Shown piece after piece: positions 22,481 through 34,150 of a stretch of DNA of 64,000 bases. The position numbers were made by a program, and so were the translations under genes. Every line of letters begins with the position of its first letter. The stretch's first letter is position 1. Origin of the DNA: Allium sativum. Its lineage: Eukaryota > Streptophyta > Magnoliopsida > Asparagales > Amaryllidaceae. The stretch spans positions 485,251,514 to 485,315,513 of the forward strand of contig CM060925.1 in NCBI GenBank assembly GCA_030737875.1, written 5' to 3'. The notes under the pieces were generated by a model that saw only the letters and a list, made by a program, of their open reading frames with translations, was not told where the DNA came from and did no database searches.

Positions 22481-23183
22481 TGATCCCTTCTCGGCCCTTT
22501 TCCTTTACTCCTTGGTGACACTGCAGGCTTTAACTTCATGCGGTGAGTTGAGTCGAGCATGCCTTGCGTACTTTTGGGAACTGGACCAAAAGGCCGGTTA
22601 ACATTTGGCCCTCAAAGTACGTTTTGTCTTGGCATGATGTGCTTTGCGTTGATTGAAGTAGTTGATGAGTCGTCGACTTTTCCTATAAACTTATGAAAAA
22701 TAAACATTAGTTGTTGAGATCATTTACTGTAGAATCGTAAACGGGCCATTGTTGGCACGACAGTGTGTTTATGTCGCTAAGTACACGCATTACATCGTGC
22801 TTGCGCCCTCGTAACTATTTGTATGTACGCACATCGTATATACGCATACGTATGCATTCACATACATACATTTCCAGTCTCTCTTTTCTCCATTTCTTTT
22901 TTTATATCTCGTATCCCTTAGGTTACGAGAATTTCGTATCCCAAATAGGGATATAGAATTTTCGTACCCCAATGGGATACAAGTAGCCGCGTCTTGGAAT
23001 ACGGGGAGTCGGCCTTTTCCATTATAAATAGGTGCTTCCCCCACCTTTTCTATCTTCTTTTCCTTATTGTTTTTTCTTCCACCTTCGTTTAACTTCGAAA
23101 CCTTTGCACTCAAAAATTCAAACTCTGAACCCAGGTAATTCGAAGGCGACTCCCACCGTTTGCCTCCCTTGGTGAGCTTTGCT
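22481..23183 (+). promoter_or_regulatory. Presumed promoter and leader region of the X antisense ORF
   Basis: This stretch lies between the X LTR and the aORF. It holds a long inverted repeat (22558-22636; CGTACTTT/AAAGTACG nested in CATGCC/GGCATG), three CGTATCCC/CGTACCCC-type motifs (22908-22985), the TATA box at 23023 and a pyrimidine-rich leader (23035-23090). No protein is recognised. Confidence 0.45.
23023..23030 (+). promoter_or_regulatory. TATA box for the antisense ORF of X
   Basis: TATAAATA on the plus strand is followed within ~15 bp by a CT-rich tract, and lies ~160 bp before the first ATG used here (23184). Its direction is opposite to the X LTR promoter at 19332. Confidence 0.6.
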
Positions 23184-26100
23184 ATGGCCATCGTGGCCTT
23201 CGTGCTTCTAGTCTTTGGCTTGGATTGGGTGAATGTGGTGGAGCTTCATATGGGAGGAAAAGGAGAATTGGGAAGGAAGGTGGAAGGAGGTCGAAGTGTT
23301 TTAGCCATGGTTAAAGGGAAAGACGCGAGGCGGAGGAAGGAAAAGAAGGCCAAAGCCCTATGCTCTTGGTGGCAGGCTCGTACCCCACGCGGGGTGTGAA
23401 TCCTTAAACCCCAAAGGGGTTTCAAATCCTTGAACCTCGAAAGGGATTCAAAGATTAGAATCCCGAGCGGGGCTCGGGCATTCGGACCTCGATCAGGGCT
23501 CGAGCATTTGAACCCCGAAGGGGTGGAGTCTGTGAATGGCCCAATTGCTTCGCGTCATTCCTCAATGTACTTCTTGCACAGGATGTTGAATTTTTCATCT
23601 CTTATCTTTAGGACCTGCGTTGGTCTCGCGACACAATGTGATTGGGTTGGCGATCATGTTGTTCGCCTTATGATTGGCGACTGTGCCCAGAACATAGGAT
23701 TAGAGCATGTAAATTTCAACTATGGCCGAACTTACAGAACCATTGTGCATGTCCTCCGATTCCAATCGCGTCGTAGTCATGAGTTGACATGAGTCCCAGA
23801 GAGTTAGCTAACCGCGACAACGATTATGGTTTTGAGGACTTGCTGATGTCGTCACCCTCCACGTTCTTAACTTGTAAACTGTATTATCTTGAAATTGTAT
23901 AGCACTATACACACAAGTTAGTTTGCACCAACACGAGGGGTACAGTTTATTCAACTGCGATGTCTAACGCTAGTGTGTTAAAGTATAGCTAGCAATGCAG
24001 GCAAGATCCATGACAGAACGGACTTTGGAAATCGAAACTTCTTTGTCGTCATCGCATGCTTTTGACTCAATTAGCGATGCTAGCTCGTTGGGCAGCGAGC
24101 TTGAGACTTCCAAGAGATCTGCCCCTTCTCAAACGATAAGCTTGCCAAAAGCATCTGAGCATGGGGAGAAAACTAAAAGGCAACATTCTCCGGTCGTACA
24201 TGAGGAGGTAGAGAATGTGGAAATCGTTGAGTGGGCGCACCGGTGGCACCGGATACGTTGGCTGATGCAATTATAATTGAAAATCCGTCGGATTCGGTGC
24301 CGCCGTACATGGACGCAGTGGCGGTTAGGAAGATGGCGTTGCAGTTTCACATTTCTGTAGATGATGTTCACGTACCAGGAGAGGGTGGCACGGATCACGC
24401 ACTGCCAGAGGGTTACACTGCCTGGAACAGGCAAGTTTGCATTACTGGGTGTGTGCCCCGAGCCAGTAATTTTATTCGAGACATGCTGTATTATTTCGGC
24501 ATCGCGTCGTCGCAACTGCATCCAAATGCGTATGCTTCGCTCTTAGGCACCTACGTTCTTTATCGGGAGTACTTACAGTTAGAGCCCACCGGGGAGGATA
24601 TTCGGTACTTGTTTCAATTATAGAGAAGAGCTAATATATCACCATCTTAGTATTTCCTAGTAGCATCGCCCGCCACTAAGTTTTTTATCGAAACGTGGCC
24701 CAAGCCGACAATATACAAATATGAATGGTTCTTCGTGCGTTGTCCTCCTGGATTTCTGTGGAGATGGATGGAAGGAAGTATGTATTCTTGAACTCCGCAT
24801 TTTACTATAAAGTTTGTGGATTCGATGTCTTATATTCGACTTTGTTTTGGTATGGCAGGAAATCCTGAGACGCCCACCGACATCAAGTATCAACAACTCC
24901 TTGAGGCTCTATGAGTGATTTTGGATGAGTCGCATTCTACCTATAAAGTCCTAAGTCAGGATCTCCTTTGTCGTGTAGGGCTGCTCCCTGACAACCGAGC
25001 TATAATCAGGCCCGCTATTGCAGGTGATGGACAGAAAGAGGAGGCGACGAAAGACAAAGGAGTTCCTAGTCAAAAGAGAAAGATGCCCCATGCTGGGCCT
25101 AAACCGTGAAAGACTGCTAAGACCCAGGGAGACACTGGCGGGGATAAGGCTGGCGGTGAGGAGATAGTTGCTAGGGATGAGGGTCTGTTGAATGCTCTTG
25201 TCCTGCCATCGATAGGAGAGGCAGGGGTAGAAGCGTCAGCCAGACCACAGTGTCCTGCGACTCCTTCAGAGACCGTCGTTCCACTCTAGGAAGAAGGCCA
25301 GTTTGATGATCTTAATAAACTTCCTATAGACTTGTCTCCTTAGCTTGGTACGACGAGTATGGAAGTGCTAGATCTAGTTGTGGAGGGGTTCACTCCCACG
25401 GGTGGACCATCATATGGTCTGTCGAGAGAACACTTAGGACATACACTCATAAGCATTGCATAACATAGAAATTTCCCGTATGAGCGAAGTGTTTAACTTT
25501 GAACTTGTTTCTTTGGAAGGTCATATGGCAAGAGGACGTAGAGGACGAGGATATGGACACAGAAGCAGCCGATTTTCTAGGAACACTTTTCTTGATAGCT
25601 TTAGGTGAGGATCTAGCCTATATGGTGACTCCCCACCTCTGCAAGATCGCAACAGTGAACATCGTCATAGAGATTGATCTTGACGATCTCCAACTCTTCC
25701 TCTTTTTACCTGAGTGCCCGGAGTAGATTCCCGATGCAATGCAGTAGGGTCGAGGCATTCGTCATAAACAGCCCCTTCTCACACAACACCCTTGGCTCCT
25801 ACCCAAGTTATTAAGGGGAAGGAGTCGTCGCTTAGCCATTCGACGCCGACAGGGGCGACCAAAACAAAGAGGTAGGATTTAACAGGGCCTGAGAGTCGAG
25901 AGCTTTCTATTATTGAAGGAAGGCGTTGCTAAAGAAAAATTTCCCTCAGCATTATTTTGACAAGCTGGTATTCCTCTATGGTCTTAGTCTGATTTCTGTT
26001 AGGAATTCTGGGGAGGTATGGATGCATGTGAGCGTCGTGTATCACCAGGCTGATGAGCTTACCAGGTATTCCTTCCATCTCTCGGAATTGATCAGAAATA

Positions 26101-28116
26101 AAAATTTGGATTTCCTGAATCAAGGGCTGACTATTGACGCGTAGCGGACCACCATCGGTAACTTGGAAAAGGAAATAGGTAGGTCTGCTCCTTGTGTCAT
26201 AGACATTTCTTCGTTCACCTTTATACCTTTGAATGTTAATTTTTAGTGTTGTTGTTATAGCGGAGATGAAGCACATGTCCGAGATACTGAAAAAGGAGGA
26301 AGAGCATGCCCACTCAACTTTTAAGGATACCGCGGCCTCTTTAACCACTAAAAACATGAACCTAAAAAGGGACAAGGCTGAGCTAGAGAAAGCATATGTT
26401 GAACAGGAAAGGACCATGAACGAGTATCCCAGCTTCAGAATGACAACGATGCTCTAAGAGCGGAGAATGAGAGGCTGAGGGCCGAGAACGTAAAGGTCAT
26501 TTCATTGAAAAGGCAACTTGATGCGATGAGAAAGGGAAAGGAAGATGTCGAGGTTAGCAATAAGGATGTTTTGTGCTTAGTGGATGGATTAAAGGTCGAA
26601 CACCTAAGGGTGGTGGAACAAATGAGAGAGGAGATCGAGGATACCGAATTTCGGGTGGAGGCATCCTTGGCGAAACATATTCAGAATACGTATGTTAAGG
26701 TTCAAAGGTTCCGCAGACTCTCGTGGGTTGAGGATTACTCTCAAGTGGTGGCTGAGACTAATGCTGCATGGGGCTTATTTACGGCATGTGGACGTAGGAA
26801 ATCTAAATGAGCTTCAACTGATGACCGAGCTCCTGACCGGCGAGGAGCGTGAGAAGCTAGAGGAAGGGAGGAAGTTGCTACAGGAGGATGCGAAGAGGGA
26901 GACGTTGGAGAGGCTTGCCGTAGAAAAGGGGAAGTTTGTCCAGACCAAGAGTGTGATTGTTACTGAAACGTTTGCGGGAACAAGCTCTTACCGGTCGTAG
27001 ATCCTCGAATCTGCCTCCACTAGTAACCCCACTGCTTCGGTCTAGGTTTCGAATGAGTATGATCCCAGGTGCTCGGGACTGGGAATGACTGGACTGACTT
27101 TATCTTCTATGGAGAGCACTCTCCCTACTATTCCAACACCATCCCTGATCGGAGGTAAATTTTCTTTATCGTGAATTCCCGAAGATGATGCAATTACCGA
27201 CTTTGTGGACTAAAAGGTTGTGTTTTTACTGTGCAACCTTTCCTGGAACTACTATGACACCGGGCTTTGCTCCCATGCTTCCTCAAATAACAGAGTCTTG
27301 GTTGAGATTGTAAGGGATGCAGCTTGGAGAGGGAGGGAGGCAGTTGGACACTTTTTCGGATGTCAAGCTAGGGTCCAGCATTTATAAGGGCCTTATAGAG
27401 GAAGGAGAGGTTGCAGACGACCAAAGTGCCCATGTGACGGGTCCGGTGGAGGCCGTTGTGCCTTAGATGCAAGCTCTGGTGGAGGCCCAAAAGGCCCAAA
27501 TGGTGGCCAAGTCTGAAGAGCAGGAAGAGAAGAGGAGGCAGGACGAGGCTGCTAGGTACGATGCTTAGGTGAAGGCCCGACAGGACGCCGAGGGGAGAGC
27601 CACTGCTATAGTTGAAAATAATAAGGCTGACGCCAAGGCGGAAGGGGGAAGGATTGCTAAAGAGGCTCGAAAGAAAAGGACTGCCAATGAGGCTGAGAAT
27701 GAGAGAGTGGCCGCGGAGGTTAGAAGGAAGGAAGTTGAGGATGATAAGCAGAGAGCTGCAGGGACCTTTGAGAAGCTCAAGGCCGATGACACCGTGAAGC
27801 TCAAATCCAAGAAGCTCTCCTATCAGAAAGCTGCCAAAGAGGCCAACGAGAGAGCAGAACTGGAGGCTAAGGAAGTCCCTGGAAAGGGTTATGCTTTGCT
27901 AGCCCTTATTGTTGCGGCTCCCCCAAAGCTCATATAGTATGTTGCCCCTATGGAGGTCACAAAGACTACCAGCGGTTCAGTGTCTCATGATTCCACTCCT
28001 GCAAAGGGAAAAAAGGAAAGAGATGGGAGCGGTTCCGTAAATAATCGGCCTACACCAGAGATTTGTCTAGTGTTGAATCTTTAAAGAAGAGGCACAAGAA
28101 GAAAAATCATGAGTAG
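23184..28116 (+). pseudogene. Antisense ORF (aORF) of element X: Transposase_28-like, coiled coil
   Basis: This is a decayed gene on the strand opposite to gag-pol. From 23995 it reads a Ser-rich N-terminus, then with one shift the Transposase_28-like domain (24258-24620; KMALQFHISVDDVHVP, NFIRDMLYYFGIASSQLHPN, YREYLQL), then YKYEWFFVRCPPGFLWRW (about 24715-24770). After a linker comes KNFPQHYFDKLVFLYG (25930-25980). Long charged helices follow (26265-26450, 26505-26790, 26820-26990, 27569-27900), and the end is SLKKRHKKKNHE at 28116. Several shifts and stops break it. Palindromic AACCCCAAAGGGGTT-type motifs lie at 23376-23530. The start at 23184 is only the first ATG after the TATA. Protein function is unknown; helices suggest self-association. 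Confidence 0.65.
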
Positions 28117-29240
28117 CGTTAGTAACTTTAATAGATGTTAGCGTTATTTTGGTTATGTAGGCCAACAGTATACACAAGAAGAAAAATCGGCCTACTCTCG
28201 TTTTGTTTTTTAAAGGCATGGTGTGGTTCTCATGTACACCCTGCCATTAAAAAGAAAAGATGTTAAAAAAGTAGTTTGTTTAGTGTGTGTGTGTGAAAGG
28301 AAACATTAATTAGTAAAAATTGCATTTCATGTTAGGTGTTAGAATGTTCTTCTCATGTTTTCTAGCATCCTATACTTGCACAAGCGTACTTATTATTACA
28401 CTAACATAAATGTGATCAGTGATCTAACTCTAGGTCATTTCCAGTTGTATGGAGATCAAGTGTTGGTAGCGTACGTGGGGGGTCTCCCTTAGCTCAGGAA
28501 TCCCACGGAACACCATGAACCAAGCCAGTCTCCTTCGTCCTTGGGCTGCCGGAGTTTGTCCTAAGTAGACTGAAGGCATGAATGGTACGATTCGTCTGAC
28601 TTTTGGCTCTTCCATCGTTCATTCAAGTTAAGAGCATGGGCGTCGTTTATTCGCCTGAGTATGCCCGGATCCGAGCCCGTAGGGTCAGATCGTGGCCGAT
28701 GGGATGCCCTCCAACCCTGGGGCTTAGGAGCGGAAATGATTAAAGATCAGTCTCGGTGCTACTCCAAGATTCGATAGAGGCTCGGATCTTGACCCAAGTG
28801 GTCGGATGAAGCCGTAGGAGTAGTTGGTCTCATGTTAGTTTGGCTGATGGGTTGCCCCCAATACCTGGGCTTGAGAGCAGAACGATTTATCCTCGGTCTT
28901 AGTGCTAGGCTGAGATTCAAGTTAGAGGTTATTTATACTTGGTCACGTCGAAGGTCGGGGACTTGAGTAGCGATGCCGGCTCCCGTGCTCGGGGTGTCGA
29001 TCGGTGCCAATGGTGTTTCTTTGAGGTTCGAATGGCGGCATCGGCTCCCATGCCCGGGGTGCCAATGCCACGATCGAGTGTTTGTACATGCAAGTCAGCT
29101 GTGAAGGTCAATCAAACATATCATGCAAGGAGTAAACATGGAAGGGATACGGGAAACTGAACATCATTTCAACTGATAACTTTGGCAGTAATACCCTTTA
29201 CAATGCCTTGAATTGCAAGAAAACAAAACATCGTTGGAAA
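28117..29240. other. Non-coding spacer between aORF and integrase of X
   Basis: The first ~300 bp look like a plant gene 3' region (T-rich, with a GT run near 28282-28296). From about 28690 there are diverged direct repeats: a ~150-bp unit containing GATGGG, GGGCTT and TCTCGGT-like landmarks at 28697-28790 and 28845-28930, and a ~60-bp unit (GGCTCCCGTGCTCGGGGTG / GGCTCCCATGCCCGGGGTG) at 28977-29065. No protein is recognised. Confidence 0.55.
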
Positions 29241-30300
29241 GCGTAGACAATTGTACACTAAATTATGTAAAGTAGCGAAGGAGATGTTAGCTGTTCCACG
29301 CCCTTGGGAGTTCGACTCCGTCCATGGTTGTAAGTTTGAAAGTTCCATCCCTGAGCTTCCATTGTATGGAATACGGGCCTTCCTAGAGAGGAGAGAGGCC
29401 AGTTGGCTGGGGAAAGACCCGTTTTAAGACAATGTCGCCGATGATGAGATCCTTATGGCAGACTCTGGAGTTGAAGTATCAGGCTTCTCGTTGTCTTTGG
29501 GCGGCGGCCCTGAGGCCAGCTTCGTTCCTCTATTCCTCCAGTAAATCGAGCAATTCCAAAAGTAAGTCTTGATTGGTCTTTAGATCATAGTAGGTCACTT
29601 GATGAGATTGAAGTTTTAGCTCAATGGGGATAACGGCTTCGGATCCATAAGCAAGGGTGAAGGGAGTGTGTCCGGTTGTTGATTTGTGAGTAGTTCGGCA
29701 GGCCCATAGGGCCAGAGGGAGTACGTATGCCCACATGCCCCCGGCTTTTTCTAGAAGCTTCTTGATGATACATTTAATCGCTTTGTTAACGATCTCAACT
29801 TCCCCATTGGCTTGAAGATTAGCCACCACTGGGTATCTTTTTTTGTTGTTGTGCCATAGACAGAAGGTTTTGAATTTAGCGCTCTCAAACTGGGTTCCAT
29901 TTTTGGAGATGATGGCCTGAGGGACCCCAATGCAGGTGATGATGTTGTGGATGACGAATTTGATTATTTTCTTGGTGGTTATCATGGCGAGAGCTTCGGC
30001 TTCTGTCCATTTTGTGAAGTAATCAACTGCAGTGACAACATAGCATGCCCCGCCTTTGGCTATTGGAAGAGTTCCAATAATGTCTATCACCCCCTTGGCA
30101 AACGACCAAGGGCTGATCTTTTACGTCAATTAGGTAGGCGGGGCTTTCGGAATCTTTGAGAAATGCTAGCATTTGTCGCACTTTCGGGGATAGTCTGCGG
30201 TGTCTTGATCGAGTGTGGGCCAATAGTAGCCATGCATGATGATATTTCTTGCTAGGGTCTGCCCTCTGGTGTGGTCGCCGCAATCGCCTTCGTGCACGTC
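29241..30300 (-). pseudogene. Integrase of element X (inactive)
   Basis: The minus strand reads the zinc-binding N-terminus (GDHTRGQTLARNIIMHGYYW ... RKCDKC, about 30285-30170), then after two stops the catalytic core (30090-29530; DIIGTLPIAKGGACYVVTAV). The C-terminal part ends in ELPRAWNS near 29290-29260. In the core, the first acidic residue (DIIG) and the last (ANGEVEIVNK) are present with the expected 35-residue gap. The middle one is replaced, reading SKNGTQF where Tat integrases have SDNGTQF. Without that Asp the enzyme cannot cut or join DNA. There is no chromodomain, as expected for Tat. Confidence 0.8.
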
Positions 30301-31440
30301 TGTGAGCACACAGTTAGCGTCGTTGTAAGCTATGCATCAAAGTAGTGGGACGGAGAAGCCTCTATGATAGAGTACTTCCATGAGAATGTAGCGAGCTGAT
30401 TGGCGAGTAAGCGCCCGTCTTTCATTATAACGTCCCGAGAGGGTCCCGTGTTGCAAGTAGTCCTTGATCGGGGTCATCTACAATTCGGGTTCGGTCTCGG
30501 TGCTCATGACCACATCAATCTTTATCTGGCTAATACTCGGTGAGTCGAGTACTTTGACTGAGGTGAGCCCCATAAGCTGTGCATCTTCGAAGCTTTCCAA
30601 CTTGGCCAACGAGTCTGCTTTTTCATTCTGTTCTCAAGGGATGAGTGTGATGACAAAGTGGTCGAAATTGGTGAGCAATTCCTGAACTTGGGCAAGATAC
30701 GAAGAGAGTCATTCCCCCTTGGCTTGGTACTCTCCCTATACCTGGCGCACGATGAGCTGGGAGTCAGAAAAGACTTGGATGGACTTTAGATTAAGTTCGA
30801 TTGTGATTCTAAGTCCGGCGATTAAGGTTTCATAATCTTCGTTGTTGCTGGTAGTAAGGGAGTTGAGCTTCAAAGCATAGCATATCTAGCACTCTTCTAG
30901 AGTGAGTAGCACTACTCTGGCTCTGGAGCATTTACTATTGGAGGAACCATCTACAAATAGTTTCCATTGAAGATTAGGAGCTTTAATGTCTTCAGAAGGC
31001 GACTTATTAGGGTGGTGAACTCTACAATGAAGTCGACGAGGGAATTTCGAAGGATGGCGCGGCGGGGGATGAACGTTATTTCAAACTAACTCAGCTCTAT
31101 ATTCCACTTTAATAGTCGTTCGGATGCCTCAGGTCATTGTTGGACCTTTGCAGTGGTTGGTCGGTGTAGGCCTTGATGGGGTGAGACTGAAAGTATGGTT
31201 GCCACTTCCGGGAGGAGATCAATAGGCAGTAGGCCAGTTTCTCAAGCTTCAGGCAATTCTTTTCTGCCCCCATCAATCTTTGGCTGATGTAGTAGACGGG
31301 TCCTGGACACGGTCTTCGAAGCGTACCAATGCCGAGCAGATTGCCTACATGGAAACGACCAAATAAGTGTATAAGTCCTCATGGTCCACGGGTTTGGACA
31401 AGATAGGTGGTCGCTCTAAGTGATTCAGTTGGTCCTCGAA
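30301..31440 (-). pseudogene. RNase H region of element X
   Basis: Reading leftward from 31440: FEDQLNHLERPPILSKPV, then GAEKNCLKLEKLAYCLL and KWQPYFQSHPIKA (the RT-RNase H connection of Tat elements), then the RNase H core. The core contains TSNNEDYETLIAGLRI, SIQVFSDSQLIVRQVQGEYQ and QNEKADSLAKL. The canonical SNNEAEYEALIAGL has lost one residue, and several stops are present. It continues into the integrase N-terminus. Its upstream end was removed when solo LTR 2 inserted. Confidence 0.75.
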
Positions 31441-31490
31441 TTCAAAATTAGTTCAAAATAGCAGAATTCAAGGAAGCTGGAAAATTCCCG

Positions 31491-31610
31491 TCTAGGGGTC
31501 TCGAACCCATCAAGGGGGTGATGACCCCTGGGTCGACCCCATAAGGGGGTGTTAACCCATAGGTCGACCCCTCAAGGGGGCCGACCCCTTAAGGGGGTCG
31601 ACCCCCCTAC
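31491..31610. repeat. GGTCGACCCC palindrome block in solo LTR 2
   Basis: Six runs of GGGGGT or GGGGTC alternate with three GGTCGACC palindromes, including AGGGGGTCGACCCCCCT. The block lies about 40-155 bp upstream of the plus-strand TATA at 31647. It corresponds in position, but not in sequence, to the blocks in C, D and solo LTR 1. Confidence 0.75.
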
Positions 31611-32593
31611 GATAGATCTGGGCAGATTAGGCATTGGGGTTACAGCTATATATATGGCCTCATTTCTCTTGTTTTTGCACATTAAAAATAATGGAGAACT
31701 AGATGCTGCCTCTGCCTAGATTAAATCAAGCCTTTTATTCTTCAGTAATCAACTTGAGATTAGAGATTTTTGATTCGATTCTTTTCCTCTATTTTTCTAG
31801 ATCCAAACACTGTGAGTTTACGTTACTTTTAGATCTAAATGTTTCAAAGTAAAACTTGACATGACTATAACTTGTATCTATACGTTTGACTATTTGAATC
31901 ATATCAGATCTTTTATAACCTGTGATTCTGACATGACTATGAACTAGATCTGAACCTATACCTATTTATCATGTCAGATCTGCCATTGTTTGTAAATCTA
32001 ATTCACTGGTTAGATGACCTCTTGCCAGTTCCTATTATGTTTATGGCTAAGTTAGATCTGTTATTAGTTGGATATCTAATTCATTGTTTAGATCTCATCA
32101 TGCCTGTTCATGATGCCCCTAATATGTTAGAATTAGTTCTATTGTCACATGTTCATCAGATCTGTTCCTATATGCCTATCTTCTCATTATGCCACTATAG
32201 TTTATGCCTATTTCTGTCTTTTTATGTCGATCTTGTTAGTATGGTCATTTCTATTCTCTTCCCTTTTTCTTTTCATAGCCAAGCTACCTTTGATCCTGGG
32301 CATGCCCCTGAAATATGCGAACGCATTAAATTGGGAATGAGGGGAAAACGTTAAATTTAGGGAATAACTTGTGTTGGGAAATTTGGGCATAACTTGAATG
32401 TAATTTATGAATATGATTTTGGAGAATAAATTGAATTATGATTAAAGACCTTAATTTGGGGCATATGGTTCATTATGAACATGACTTGGGGAAAAGGGCA
32501 TGAAAACCTATAACGACATAGGAATAATTGGTTAACAATTGAAATGCCTAGAATTATAGTAATTAGAAACTGTAACCGCGCTTAGACATGAGG

Positions 32594-32786
32594 TTAGATT
32601 ACATTTGTGGTGGAAGTCTACCCGGAACTGCCCGGCATATCCAGCGACCACAAGTGGTGAATTTAATGTGAGGGGTCTAAGTGCATAAACACGAGACTTG
32701 CTAAGACACGAGGTTAAGTCCTTCTTATGGAAGAAGTTTGCCCAGAACCGACCGGCATATCCAACATCCACAAGTGGTAGGCTTAA
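32594..32786. other. Paired stem-loops in solo LTR 2
   Basis: The pair is in reverse orientation to those of C and D. The first (32594-32666) has arms TTAGATT/AATTTAA and TTGTGGT/ACCACAA. The second (32714-32786) has arms TTAAGTC/GGCTTAA and CTTATGG/CCACAAG with one wobble or mismatch each. The apical sequence CCCGGAACTGCCCGGCATAT matches the reverse complement of C. Confidence 0.7.
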
Positions 32787-34150
32787 TGTGGGAGGTCTAG
32801 CACTATATAACCATAAATGAATATGGTAATGAACTGGAATATTTAACCTAGTTGAATCCATAGGGATTGTATGAACATATAACTTGAGTAGGGGTTAAGT
32901 AAACTTGTTTGAAACAATGGGTGAGTTAAGTAAATCTTAGGTGGGTGGGTAATATTTATATATATAGGCCCACAAACTTAACCTATGGGGTTATCCAATC
33001 TTTTACTCTGGTATGGCATAACCTGTGGAAAACCTAGTAGGGATGAAAGCGTAGTAGGAAGCTTGTATCATCTTGTGTGTGGGACCCGTTTCAGTCAATA
33101 ACCCATATATAAGTATCAAATGAGTACTCCGAACTAGGTCGGAGTCGGGGCACGCTTACTGGGATGATTATAAGAGATCTAAACGTGGCGGACGGTGTGG
33201 GCGGCGCGTAACGACCAAGTCATATGCATGCATGGTCCGGACAGAGGAGGATAAGACGTCGTGACACCTGTAGATATGGTTGTGCACATCTTGAAAACGA
33301 AGGGTTGCCACTTTAGGAAGTGATACATCTTACTGTGGGCCAACACAATGTATCTATGGAATAGGGATCCGATCGATTAAGGTAGTAATTAGGGTACACT
33401 TAGACTACGGTATGTCGGGAGCACGTTAATACCCCTAGGGGTAACTCTGGTATGTTGGGATGTTTGTTGATTGTATGGGGGTGAAAACCTCTCACTGGAA
33501 GTACACCTAAGTCTACATCTTATATCTTATTGGGGATCATCTTGTTAATAGACACTAGTATTGGTGCAGAGAAAGAGAAAAAGGAAAGTGTTAAAGAAGC
33601 GCTATTTATTATATCCAGTTGTCCTGTTTACCTTGTCATACTTGCCTTATATGTTGTTATCTCTCTTATCCACTTTATATACCTGTCATGACACTTTTAT
33701 TTATTTATTTGCTAAAAGTAACTGGACTCGCTAGACTTTATGTCTGACCTATTTTGTTTACTCTTCTTTCTCTTCCATTCCCTCCCAGGTTCTTAGGGTG
33801 GGAATACTCAAGCTTGACCAAGATTATGCTTAGAGCTGCTTAGATGTATTGCTAGAGCTCTTATCTTTTCTACTATGGCTATGTTTTTAATTTGGGGAAC
33901 TATGCTTCTTTATTTATTGTACTCTGATGTTTTAAGTACAAGACAGAAATTTTAAGATAATGTACTGGGTTTTATGTATTTTCTGACTTATGATGTTTTG
34001 AACCGCGATGTTATGCTTTATGATTAATAAAGTTTTTAAATTCCACTTCTATTTTATATCTGTCTTGTAATGTTTTTGTTTACTTATAACGCTTCACAAA
34101 ACTTAATCCATTCTCTTAATGAGGGACATTAATGGACATGGGGTGTCACA

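Larger units (their letters stand above)
31441..34150 (+). mobile_element. Solo LTR 2, Tekay type, truncated at its U3 end
   Basis: On the minus strand it begins TGTGACACCCC at 34150. Reading leftward it has the Tekay landmarks GGGAGGGAATGG and CAGACATAAAGTCT, paired stem-loops (32594-32786), a GTCGAC block and GGGAATTTTCC, then stops near 31441 without the usual last ~200 bp or CA end. TATATATA on the plus strand (31647) shows plus orientation. No clear 5-bp TSD is found. Comparing the Tat reading frames on either side, about 25 codons of X are missing, so the insertion or a later deletion removed both LTR end and target. Confidence 0.75.

Noticed and set aside
22481..23100. Interpretation of this stretch as a separate plus-strand LTR (TATA plus tandem motifs)
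   Set aside because: No TG...CA borders, no PBS after it and no partner LTR; better explained as aORF upstream region of X.
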